From the NCBI GenBank assembly GCA_027924585.1, contig BSBM01002120.1, positions 62,001-126,000 of the forward strand: DNA of 64,000 nt, given 5' to 3'. The position numbers and the translations under genes were made by a program. Positions 46,961 to 59,300 of the stretch are shown here, in pieces. This DNA comes from Larix kaempferi (taxonomy: Eukaryota > Streptophyta > Pinopsida > Pinales > Pinaceae). A model generated the notes under the pieces. The model did not search any database, was not told the DNA's origin, and saw nothing but the letters and a program-made list of their open reading frames with translations. How positions within the stretch are numbered: the stretch's first letter is position 1; each line of letters begins with the position of its first letter.

Positions 46961-48383
46961 TATCTTGTGTTTATCTTATTGGGATAGGGTATTTATTGAA
47001 TTAATCACAGATCCTCTATCTCATGATTTCTAACACAACTTTGCTGCACTGGTCACAAAGTCCTTAGAGATCATTTTGGAAGGATGTGATGGCATCGGTA
47101 TAGAGTGACATAAGTGATGCAGGAGCATAGGCTCATGAAAAAGAAGTCACCCATGACTTCATCAAGGTCAAGAGAATTCAAAGAGACTTAGGGTCTCACA
47201 TTTGTGTAAATTGTTATTTTTGTGAAAATTTTGAATAATGGTCAAGGATTCTAGATCCTTTCCACCTGTAAAAGATAAGACAAGGTTTGTTAATTGTTAG
47301 TGAGTCAATGATGACTCGTAGGGGTTAGTTGAGGTTATTAAGGACTCTGTTCCTTAATCATAGGATCTGGAAACAGAAATCCATTGTAAATAAATGCAGT
47401 CTTTAGTATTTTGAATAGGTAGCTTAGCCTAGATGAAGGTTAGCTCATAGAGCTCGAGAAGAGAGAGCAGGGTGTAGAGTGTGATTGATTACATACAGTG
47501 AAATGTAATAAAATGATGGAGAATCAATAAATTTCCTCTCTACCGTGTAAAATCTCAGTATATATGATTCATCTCATCTGTATATGTTGTGATATTTCTG
47601 TTATCATTGGTTGGATACATATGATTCAACAAATTTCATCTGAAAGCATCGAGTTTAAGGAATAGTGAAATGAAGTGTGAATTATTGGAAACGTTACAGT
47701 GTATATCCTAGGGTAAAATACAGTCTATATATATGTTAACATTCTGTCCAGTCATGTGGGATTTGATTAGCCTTCTATTTCGAGTATACATCTGATTCGT
47801 TAAGGGAAACAGCGATTCCATGGAATATTGTAATGGTTTGTGAGTCATCATAATTGTCATAGTGCAGAAGCCCTAGCTAACATGTACAGTCTATAAGTGG
47901 CGCTGATATGTATAACATTTGGGGATCAACGATCGAGAACAGAGCAGAGATTGATGAGCTAAGTAATGGATGGTTCTGATCACATAGGAGATTAACGACC
48001 AGGATGAGAGCGGAGTTGTGAAGTCAGAAATCAACGATCATGATCACAGCGGAAAGTGATGGTTCAAAGCTCGAGGCAAAGTGGAGTTTTCCGCTGAGAG
48101 ATACATGTCGTGCATTGGGTGGAAGCGGAAAATGAAAAGAAGGTACAATTGGTACGATAAGTGATTTTCCATTGGGGCTTAGGTCATGACGAATGGTCAT
48201 GTGGCGTTTAACTTAGAACAGTATAGCTGCGAACAGTATAGCTGCTAACTCTAAAATGCACCTCATTAGTGCAATAACTTAGAATAGTATAGCTGCGAAA
48301 TGATAGCCAAAGACGAAAAACAACTGGAAGGGAACATTCAAGAAATATTCCATAATTCCTCCACTCGATAGCTCTCACCACAA
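46961..48383. other. Non-coding; possible LTR fragment
   Basis: 47220-47640 has the look of a copia LTR on plus, ending AACAAATTTCATC followed by TGAAAGCATCGAG, a damaged form of the initiator-Met primer site. Its start could not be placed. No gene seen elsewhere in the stretch. Confidence 0.35.
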
Positions 48384-48457
48384 TCAACTCAGGTGAATCA
48401 GCTTGCAACACCAATGCCAAGAAGAGCCATATAAAAAATAAGTTATTTTTCTCATGT

Positions 48458-48469
48458 GCTCTGATACCA
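48458..48469 (-). other. Primer binding site of an LTR element fragment
   Basis: Reverse complement is TGGTATCAGAGC, the standard primer site complementary to initiator Met tRNA, preceded by CTCACA as an LTR end. Direct copies of ATAAGTTATTTTTCTCA at about 48438 and 48498 bracket it. No gag or pol follows. Confidence 0.6.
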
Positions 48470-48496
48470 TGTGAGAAAAGACAAGTAATCCAGATA

Positions 48497-48749
48497 AGTT
48501 ATTTTTCTCAGGGCCTTTGGGCGGAACCAGTCCTTCTTCCTCCTCATCATCATTAATTCGATATAAGCTCTCCTCCTCTTCCTCTACTGTAGGGCATAAA
48601 GAAGGACAATACATTGAGCAGCACGACGGGAAGCAGCCCGTATCGCTCTCATTCCAAGTTGATTGCACGATTACAGGCGCTGCCAGAAGAAATAACATTC
48701 TGAACATTATCATATGGCTGCCTCGAATCCTAAATTTCTTCATTCTCAC
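48497..48749 (-). CDS. Possible small secreted Cys-rich peptide exon
   Basis: Open from MRMKKFRIRG with a hydrophobic stretch (MLFLLAAPVIVQS) that could be a signal peptide, then ESDTGCFPSCCSMYCPSLCP and a Glu/Asp-rich tail with EEEEE and DDEEEEG. The Cys pattern is C-x3-CC-x3-C-x3-C. Frame continues to 48384 through an LTR fragment, so the true 3' end is unknown. No family recognised. It may be a host gene piece carried by the CACTA element or a chance frame. Confidence 0.3.
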
Positions 48750-49159
48750 ACCAACACAATATTACAGTGGAACTAACCACTACTGGAAATTTCGTTGAGG
48801 GCTAAGCAAAAGGTAAAGTGTTTAATTCGCTAATAGAGAAGTCTTGCTGAATTTTGATAGAATTGCCAAGTATAGTGATAGTTATCTATTTTTAGTTCTG
48901 TCACAGAGTTAATTGGAAACTAAGAAAAACTAAGAGAAGAATGGTAAAGGACTGTATTAAGTGAAGATTCCACTACAGAAATTTTGGGAATCAAGGGTCT
49001 GCTTAGGTATTGCAGGTGGTGCCTGCATCAATAAGCCAAGTTTCTAGTTGGAGGACTTGGACCGACTACAGAATGAACATTTATAGATGTAATGTCCCAC
49101 ACAGTGTGCATATCAGGCAAATGAAGCTATGGATGAGAATGTCACTTACTGAAGACATT

Positions 49160-49400
49160 TGGAATGGAATGGTAGCTCCAAATCAAGATGGCTGAATGGA
49201 CTGAGCTTCAAATCGAAATGGTTGAATCGACAGAGCTTCAAATCGAAATGGCGGACTGAGCTTCAAATCGACATGGCGGGGCTAAATGGACTGAGCTTCA
49301 AATCGAAATGGCGGACTGAATCTTCTCCAAATCAAAATGGTGGACTGCTCCAAATCGACGAAATGGAGGACTGCTCCAAATCGAAACGACGGACTGCTCC
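49160..49400 (+). repeat. Degenerate tandem repeat TTCAAATCGAAATGGCGGAC
   Basis: About eight imperfect copies of a 27-35 bp unit (CTTCAAATCGAAATGGCGGA, CTCCAAATCGACGAAATGG). The frame across it encodes repeated NGLSFKSKW peptides. Confidence 0.75.
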
Positions 49401-50164
49401 TGCTACCTACTTTGCTTCTTAAACCCCTACCCAAGCTCTAGCCACCTCTATTCTACCTATTAAAGCTCAACATATTGCATCGCATCTGGTACTGCTTATG
49501 CGTAATAAGGGAGGAAAAGGAACGAATGCTGCGTGGGTTTAAAACCTATAGCTCTGCTACTATTCGCACGGGACTGTTTAAACCCTATAGCTCTGCTACT
49601 GTTGGCGTGGGTTTAAAAACTTTTATGTTTTAAAATATGTAAAAGAGTAGAATTTTGGCAGGTAGCATATGGTTGTAACCATAATTTAAAAACAACATTT
49701 GTTATGCCAAAATGAATAAGGCGGACGAGTCGAACCCGTGACCTATCCTCCCACTAAGTCTTATCCGCATGATACATATTCTATATTTACACACCCTAGC
49801 TCCTAACATCCCGAGATAAACATCAAAAGAGGAACCCATACAACATGACAACAACTACTCATTAACGCCCTTTCCTTTACTCATGGACTAGTACTTTATA
49901 ACTAGATAACTAAAGGATATAGAATAACTAAAACTAAATAGAGTATGCAAAGGATATAGAATAACACTTTATATTAAAAATTAGGAAATATAATTAGCTC
50001 CTTAGCTGTTTGAAAGTTGAGTCATTAATTATCTTATAAGTAAAAGCCAGGGCTAGGACAACCGTATAGCCATCTTAAATAGACCACCTCATATTTTATC
50101 TATGCTTGGCCTAGGTAGCAATGTTGTTTGAGTATCTAGCCAAACTAGTAAAAGCATTACTCTA
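49401..50164. other. Non-coding with a tRNA-like T-arm only
   Basis: Contains CTGCTACTATTCGCACGGGA and a diverged second copy (CTCTGCTACTGTTGGCG). On minus near 49720-49760 there is a GGTTCGACTC B-box-like word but no complete cloverleaf. No gene seen. Confidence 0.4.
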
Positions 50165-50257
50165 CAATATTATACTTTACCTGCCTTCCAGCTCTTAGAT
50201 CATGTCTAATAACAAACGACCAACCCTGTATACCAAGAACTTTTGAGTAAAATACCT
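50165..50257 (-). pseudogene. Duplicated fragment of the TNP2 gene 3' part
   Basis: About 90 bp here (TACAATATTATACTTTACC, GATCATGTCTAATAACAAAC) repeat 50668-50760 of the TNP2 coding region at roughly 90 percent. It lies beyond the gene's stop codon and next to the 3'-flank repeat. Confidence 0.8.
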
Positions 50258-50352
50258 TAACGAGCTTCTCTTTGTTTCAAGAATATCTTAATATTCTCTA
50301 CTCAACAGGGACAACCACGTGAAGGTGGAAGCTCATCTGCCCCCCCCCCCCC
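50258..50352. repeat. 3'-flank repeat, copy 2 (13-C run)
   Basis: Same sequence as 40068-40150, ending in 13 consecutive C (50340-50352), i.e. a G run on the coding strand, 22 bases beyond the TNP2 stop codon. Confidence 0.8.
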
Positions 50353-50373
50353 TCACATCACTTGGAATGATGT

Positions 50374-53300
50374 TCAATGCACTTCATGATCATCTTCTCC
50401 ATCCAAGTCTGCATCTGTATCATCTGATCCAGATTCAACATTATAAGGATTAGAGGCAGCTATATCATCATCGTCGTCGCTGTAATTAGTTTCAATAAAT
50501 TGATCATGATCGTCAATATCATCTTCATCATGAACATTGTCTCTAACATCATCTTCTTCAACTAACTCTTCAACATCTTCCTGCGTAACATTATGATCAT
50601 CAACATCCAACTCATGTTGATCCTCTACATGATCACCTTCTTCTTCAACACCCTCTTCAGCTTCCTCTACAATATTATACTTTACCGGCCTTCCTCTTGG
50701 ATCATGTCTAATAACAAACGACCAACCATGTCTACCAGGAACTTCTGAGTAAAATACCTGTTCACATTGACTTGGAAGAACATAGGGCTCTGACGTTCAT
50801 GACTCAAGCGACCTTGTATTGACCATGGTAAATCCATTATCATGTTCAATAACACTTCTATCGGGATCAAATCGATTCAATCGTAGCCTGTACCATTTCA
50901 CAACAAAAAGAATTATTTTGAATGATTTAAAGTCACAGTCAATGATATCTTCCAAATATCCATAATATCGATTTTCTGACAATTCTGGACGTCTGTCGCT
51001 TCTAGATGAAACATTAGTGACCTCAAAGACTGCACTTATCCCAGAATCACATGTTTTCCTTATGTCATCCAACTTTTTAATGCGATATTTACGACCGTTG
51101 CACCACATAGCCTTGTGGTGTTTTACCTGCAATTGATAATGAACTAGTAAGTATTTTATGTTCTTAAAGTATGCAAATAAAATGAAATTAATCAAGATTA
51201 ACATGAATATCGACGTAATTGAAAATATTATGGCTTATATATTTATAATATCATGCTTACCTGTTTATCTTTTAAACCATATGCTAAATCGATTTCCCTT
51301 TCTGTTAGATTGACATCTCCATTGCGATGTGCTTCTTTAACCAATGAAGCCACACCTTCCCTTGATAGTCCTCGACCAGATTGATTACATCGTTCAATCC
51401 ATACCTTCATCCAATCAAGATTGTTTGCGATGTACAAATGTAGTGCATCCCACTCGCGACCAACTGCATGAAAATAAAATTACATAAATCAACTCAAAAA
51501 TTTATAATTACTTAACGCAGTGTAACATTATAAATATTAATGATGCATATCATTAATGAATATTAAAATTGAAATAATTATGTACGATACTATTAAAATG
51601 TATTAACATTATTAATCTATAACACCATTTAATAATTACCTTTGACCTTCCTCGATTTACCTTTCCCCATCAGGTACTCTCCTTCTAATTTCTTAGTGGA
51701 ATTTGGATCACCAATGCATCGATCTAATTCGGTCTTAATAGACCCCAACCCTGGAAGATATTCAACAATATACACCATGGCCTGAAATACCATATATCCC
51801 TCCATCATAGAACCCTCTGGACGTGCTCTTTGTCTAACTAAAGCCTTCATAAATTTCAAGTGCCTCTCAACCATCCACATGGACCTTGCATGTATAGGTC
51901 CACACAATTCAATCTCCTCAACTTGGTGTATGAGGTAGTGTTCTTGTGCATTGAAAAATGTCGAAGGTAGAAATCTCTGCATTTGACACATTAAACGAGG
52001 AATTTCTCTCTTCCAATACTTTATATCTTCTTTGTGGATTTCTTTCGATGACAACCATCTACATGTAAAGCAAGAAAATAATGATATCATTTAACAACGA
52101 AAATTTAAGATTGTAGTACGTCAAATCTACATGATTGACTAAAACAAATGTCAATTCATATAAGTTATGCAACGAATTAAACAAATTACATGATGATGCG
52201 TGAAAAATATTGTTTCTAATTACCTCATGTATTTTCCAAGATCATATATGACCTGTTTGACATTATTGTCAAAGTTGTCTGGGAGAGATACATGTAGAAC
52301 ATACTGTAACAATGAACACGTCTCATCAATATATTTTTCAAAATTAAGAAAAGAAGTAAACAAAAAACATGTAGTATTGTAATATACCAATATATATACC
52401 AAAAATATAATTACCTTAATGAAGATATGCGAATCATGCGTTTTTACCCCGCCAAAATCACCTTTCCTTGTTAAGATATTCTTTATGTTCGAACAAAATC
52501 CTGTGGGAAATTTCATTTTTTGTATCACTTCTTTTACTGCATTACTTTGTTGCTCAGTCAATAACCATAGAAGTGACCTTATATTAATTTGGTCTCCATC
52601 ATTGTTTAAATGTTCAATGATATCTTTCATTGCATGATTGGATTCATGAATGTCACTGCAAATTTTGACAATTTTTTCTTTGTCACTCCTTCCGTCTAAT
52701 ATTCGCCATAGTGTTTCAGTTACATTCTTTCCGATATGCATTGTATCAAACAAATGAACAACTAGTAAGTGTTCATAGTAAGGCAACCTACTAAATTGTT
52801 TCGGATAACTTTTCATTCCTCGTGGAAGCCCATTTACACCTTCATGATGTTCATGCAGACCATTAGTAATCAATATATAAGTTAAAGAGATTAAAATGTA
52901 GTATATTACAGTAAAAAAAATTAATACAATCCAAAATAAAACATTAAAAACATATAAGAGATGATCAATACGAATATGTAAGATAGACAAATTGAATCAT
53001 ACCTTGAGGATTTCTATTATATTGCAACTTCCATATGTGAGGTGTCATTCTCTGTGGTTTTAATGCGGTCTCCTCTTTCCCATTAAAAAGATGTTTTTCG
53101 GTAGTTTGATACCTATGATTCTTAGAGAGGAAGTTCCTATACTCATCAAACACTACCTTACACAAACTCTTTGAATGACGAGATTTCATCTTGGGACCAC
53201 AAACTGGACATGCAAATTTTTCCTTTGTTTGAAGACCACAAAAATGTGTTAGCCCTGGAGCATCGTGAATTGTCCAGGAAAACATTGCATGGAATTGAAA

Positions 53301-56300
53301 TTCCCTTTGCCCTACTGGTCTAGAGACATCATACATAGTGACACCATTCCATAGCTTAAGTAGTTCATCAACAAGAGGCTCGATATATACATTCATATCT
53401 TTAACTTGGAACTTACCTAAAAGAAAACAACAAATACAATACATATAAGTAAATGAAAAATATATATGACATGAATATGCAACAATATTGATCTTCATGA
53501 CAAATTAAATACTAATGCATTAAAAAAACACTTTTCTAAAGTACAAATTATAACTGGAACAATCATTGCCAACATTATATGCTCCCTCTTTATTGACATC
53601 CATGGAGTAATGTTATTGTTGATAACAAAAACAAGCCAGACCGAGTTAGTAGATCTCATCTCTGCATGTGGATTGACACCATCCGCTGCCAAAGAAAGTC
53701 TAGCATTACGAGGTTCTTCTTTAAAGTGTGGCCATTTTTCCTCCATATCTGTAAATGCAGAACCATCTACAGGCATTCGCAGAATATCATCTCCACTTCT
53801 ATTCTGTGCGTGGTAATCTATAAATTGTGCTATGTTTTTGCACCTAAACAGTTGTTGCAAGCGTGGAATAATGGGAATATAACGAAGAACCTTACGAGAC
53901 ACCTTTCTGGTTACTTGATCTGTTCGGTATCTACTGCTATGACATATAGGGCATTCTGTTGCAAGCTCATACTGATTATAATATAAAATATGATCATTAG
54001 GACATGCATCAATTGCTTGATACTCCATTCCAACATATTTCATGATGGAAGTTAAATCTCGATATGTGCGAGGTAATTTATTTGATGCCGGTAAAAAATA
54101 TTCACCTATCAAGCTGTTACAACAAATTTAAAAAAAATGGTTAATATAAATATTTGAAGAGCATGATATTAACGACAACAAATACATCCTTATTTTTTGG
54201 AGTATATTATAAGATCAAAGTGGTTTTGATTGAAAGGTGTGACATAGTTTTGGAGTATATGCACTAAAGTTGAGATCCGACGGATCACATATAATCACAT
54301 GCGTACCTTAACACCAACGTGATGGATGTGTTTGAAAAACCATTCATAACCTTCAAGTTCATTATCAGCAACACAACAGAGAGAACACTTATGGGGGAGC
54401 CTTCAAAAAGCGGTTCCGTCGCCTTCTCAAGTGTAGGTAAATCATTAATATCTTCGAAGTCATCAATTGGCGGTGCATGATGTTGATCATCGTCCATTCT
54501 AACATTAAATGCATCATTGATTAATGTATTTGCACCATAATCCTCAATTATGTTATCGTCATGATCATCGTTTAATTCCATATGATCATCATTAACTTGA
54601 TCATGATCAGTATTCGAAGGACCTGCATATTGTTCTTCCTGCGCTAGTTGTTCCGCAATTACCACATTCTCCATGTTCGGAACAGCCCTAGGAGGCCCTT
54701 GCTTTATAATTACAATTAAAACATCAAACAAAGAACGTTAGTCATGTGATCGATTAATATGTAACAAAAATAAAAATGATACAATATACAATTACAAAAA
54801 CTCTCAATATAAAGACCGTGTTAAGTCATGAACTTGTTTCCTTCGATTTTATATTTTGATTGTGATTTTGATTTTAATTTTGCTCGTTTGCTAAATTTTT
54901 CTCATTTTGCTTCCTTTAGGAATTTTTTGATTTTCAAATGAAATTTTTAATTTTTTGCTTGCTTTTAGATTTCTTATTATTTTCTTTTAGGATTTGAAGG
55001 GATAAATAGGATTTATTTTAAGTAAAGATGTCACAAACATACTCAAAGAGTGTGGTTTATCATTTAAACTGGAAAAATAGTTGAAATTGGGCCAAAATTT
55101 GAATGCAGATTATTCTTGTAGCACAATCATGAAAAGTTAATACAGTGGCGCTACAAGAATATCGCGCCAGCCGAAATCATTATTTTTTAAGCTAAATTTT
55201 CGCATGGTTTCATTGCTAAGTGACTAATCACATGAATGAAGGTTGTTGATACGTGTTGCTCCAGTAGTAATTATGAAAATAGGTGCTGCTGGATCGTGGA
55301 AGGGATCGTGGAGATTATTAGCTGGAACAACGCATATCATGACAGGAGGAGGTGTTAGACGAATTTGACGTGAAAGGAGTTATTTCACAGATACATCACG
55401 AAGCTGGAAAATAGGTGGAGAGAGGACAGGTGCTTGAAAGCCAGAAGTTGCAGTTACAGATAAATTAGGGCTTGCTCGTTCTGCCAGCTGGCAGTGAATT
55501 AAAGACCTGAAGACACTTCCACAGAGGAATTGAACAACCAGGTACCTAAAAAATTGATTTAAACATCCACATCAAAGCAAGAATAGGGTATTCCGCATTA
55601 AACCGATAGTGGCTGCTAAATTGGGGTTTTTTTTCAGAAAAGCTTGTTTTCTTAAAATTCATTAGGGAAAACATGAATATAGGTTCTAAACAAAGCTCCT
55701 ATCAAAAATAGATCACTTTAAGAGTTCTTTGAGACGCTGTGACAAGTGAAAATTTGAAATTTAGCGATACATTAAGCCACTACTTCTTCAAAATCTGAAA
55801 ACAGCCTGTTAGCTCATCAATAGAACTCCAAAAGTACATAGGTTTCAGTAGTTGAAAGCAGATGGGTAAAAGTGGCAAAACAAATAGAATCGAACCCACT
55901 GAGCTAAATTGGATTGACAAATTTCCAGATTGTGCAAAGCTTTTTCAAAATGCTGGTTGGTTGGATTTCTTCAGGAAAATCAAAGGCTATAACACTGAGG
56001 TTTCTTATAAATTTTCCCAAAGCTATAAGGAGGACATGATAGTATTTGATACTTTAAAGTTTAAACTGACTGTGGATTTAGTTGCTAAAGCTATAGGAGT
56101 CAAGAATGAAGGTGAAATGTGGTTCAAAAAACTGCCTTTCACTTTTGATGATCAAAGGTACCTTTTACCTGGTATTACTCTAGACTGGCGCAAAGGGGTG
56201 TTAATCCAGGAGGTCAGGGATGAATGGGTGCAGCCCATTAAAATTATACAAAGCTATATCACTTGTGAAGGCAGATATGCTTATGTTTTCAAATACCATT

Positions 56301-59300
56301 TTAGATTTCTACAGAATCTGATTGGTGAATCCAAAATGAACCTTCCTTTCTTCTTATTCAGAAGTCTGCAAAAGATGTCAAGCAGGATTAAGGGGCATCA
56401 TGATCATACTACACAATCCATCTTCCATCATGGTCTGATTAAGCTTATTATCAGCACAGTTCTACAATAAGAAGGGAAGACATGGGAGCATTTCTTGTTT
56501 TGGTCTGGTTTTCAGACCAAGCAAAAAGAGCAGCAAGCTAAAAAGCGTGTAGACAAAGGTCAATCTCTAGTCAGAAAACTAGGTCAGGAGAGCAAGTCTG
56601 AAGACAAAAAAGAGATTAAATTTGAAGAAGAACCAGAACCTTTGAAGGGTAACAATGAACCTCAAAGGGTTGTAGCTGAAAGTAAAGGTAAATATTCATT
56701 GTTTCCACAACAAGAAGATCAGCCTGAGAAACACATGGCGCTAGCAGAAACTCTCAGTGAAGAGAAAATTGTTGTCACAGAAAAGGGTGCTCTAGAAAAA
56801 GAGGACATTAAGGTTCAACGAAGAAGCCCCATCACTGTCCTATCTGAGGATGAGGGATATTTACTAGAAGAGGATGAATTCACTCTCAAAACTAAAGCTG
56901 GGATGGAATACACAGAAAAGTACAGTCAAGAAGATAAAACAAAGAAGCCAAAGAAAGAGAAAACCAAAATCGAAGGTATAGAGCTAGCCACAATTAAGCA
57001 TCAAGGAAAAACTTTGAAGATGGTGAAAGAACTTGTTTCAGAATGGAGACCAAAAACCAGATCTAAAAACAAGTTAAGGCTGAATATGAAAAAGTTGCTA
57101 AACCCTAGAATGAAGACAAAAGAGATAAATGTACTTGATGATGAATCTTCAGATGAAGAACTCAAGATCAAGAAGGAAGCAGTTATAAACAGTCCAGTTT
57201 CTGAGCATACAAAAGAAAAAAGGTCATTGAAGTCAGCAGAAGATTCCAGTCTCACTCAAACAAAATTATCTGCTGTGTTTCTGGAATTAAAAGATGAAAT
57301 AATAAAGGAACAACAAAAGAAGGAAATTGAGGTTTCTTATTCTGAAAATCAGAACTTGATAGATGAAACTACACCCATTGAAACAACAAGTCAGGAGAAC
57401 ACTATTTTTCATGGTGTATCTTCAGAGCTGTTACAGGAAGATGAGGATATTTTCAGAAGACTAAATGTCCCTTGGCTGCCCAGTGAGATGCAAAATACCA
57501 TAACAGGGAAGGTTTTTGACTCAGACATGGAGAACCTAGAAAGAACCATCAAACAATATAGGCATCAAATGGCATGCATGCAAGAGACTAATGATGCCCT
57601 AGTCTTAGCAAATAGAAGGCTAAGAGAAGACTTACAGGAAGTGAATGAAAATTATCAAGAGCTAATAATAGTGTCTAAAGAAGCCTTGAAGAGAAAGAGA
57701 AGCACAGATTTGCATTATGCAGAATTGAAGCAAAATGTCAAAGACTTGCAGCAGAAGAATGAAAATCTTACAAGGAAGTTAGCAGAGACAGAAGATGAGC
57801 ATAAGAGAGCTAGAAAAAAGGCTCAAATATCGGATGGAATAGCCTTACTAGTCGAAGCTGCCAAAGACCTTTGCGTTGGCAGTTAGTCAGTTACTATGGA
57901 GATTTTAATAGATACTTTAATTAGTTAGTTTTTTAGTTATGTTCTAGAGGTAAGATTTTATTTCACTTTAACCCATCGAGGATTTGGTTGAAAGCAGTTA
58001 GGGTTTAGACCCTAACGAATTTTGTAAAAAATAGTATTTAGAGTGAGAAGAAAGACAGAAACAGAGTTCGAGTTTTGGCTGGCTTAAGGAGGTCTGTGAC
58101 TGATTTATGAGCGCCTAAGTACTGTAACTCTCATGTGTATTTGCTGAACAGAATTATGAAATATATATGATCCTTTTTACCCTTCAGTCTGTGTTTTGGC
58201 TTCATTTTTAACTTGTTTAGTTACATAATTGATAAATTCATTGCTGGTTTATGGTTTGTATGCTGGTAGTGCTTGTGTTTTATGAATGAACTCCAAACAC
58301 TATACAGTAATGTAATACTGTAAATTTAAAACCTTAGATTATACAGCTTAAAAGTTATACACCCATTAGCATGCTTGCCAAACTAAAGATTCAGGTTGCT
58401 CATGTCAAACGCTGGCCCAATATACATGGTGTTAATGAATGGACATGACTCAGAAAAAAAACTACTACAACGGCTCTGCCTCATAATCTCTGTTGTTTGC
58501 ATGGCTGTAATTAGAGAACATGCATGAGAACTACCTATTAGAGTGCTTTTACCTCATTCATTTAGCTGTCTTTCAGTATAATAACTAATATGTTTACAAG
58601 TATCATCACATCACACTTTTTCCAAGGTTATGCTATGTCTAATCAGCACACCAGGCTTAGTATTGTTTCCAGGATAGCAATATTTGACAAACTGCCATCT
58701 CACTGTCATATATTCAGTCATGCTGTAATCTAATCACTTTAACAATTTCCCCCGAGAATAAAGTTCCAAGGTCAACACAGCTTGTCAGTTATGAAATCCA
58801 CTCATGGAGTAACATTGACAATTTCAGGAATCCTACCCCACATGAAAAGGAGATCGAGTTCTAGGTTGGAATGGCCAATTTCACTTAAGGTTTCAGAATA
58901 GCAAGTTTTTTTTATGACTTTAGCTTGGTCAAATCAGCATGCTTTCCAACCATAGTTAACCAACCAAGCAAGATAAACTGCAGCTTTTATTCAAGGCCTG
59001 TTTGTAGCTTTGGTAGGATTAGCATAAATGCTAATTATAATAAGACAGTCAACTTGCTTTCCAGTTTGTCAAACCTAGCAACAGAAAATAGGATTAACTT
59101 GGCCTTTTGACAAAATGGTAAAACGAATTAGGGTCCTTAAAAATCCAATTATCAAGGATGCCACATTGCCAACTACAAATCAAGGCGAGTTTAATGTTTC
59201 GGAAAATCAACCTAAGGTTTTTAGCATAAAAGAAAATGTTTTTACAGATTTCATAAAATGAGTTTCAAAAGGACAAGTAGGCTTTTACAGATTTCATAAA

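Noticed and set aside
49715-49765. tRNA gene on minus (GGTTCGACTC)
   Set aside because: Only a T-arm-like word is present; no matching acceptor stem, A box at proper distance or anticodon arm.
57001-57255. Minus-strand Ser/Phe-rich ORF (and the similar one at 45572-45964)
   Set aside because: Antisense shadows of the charged part of repeat proteins B and A.
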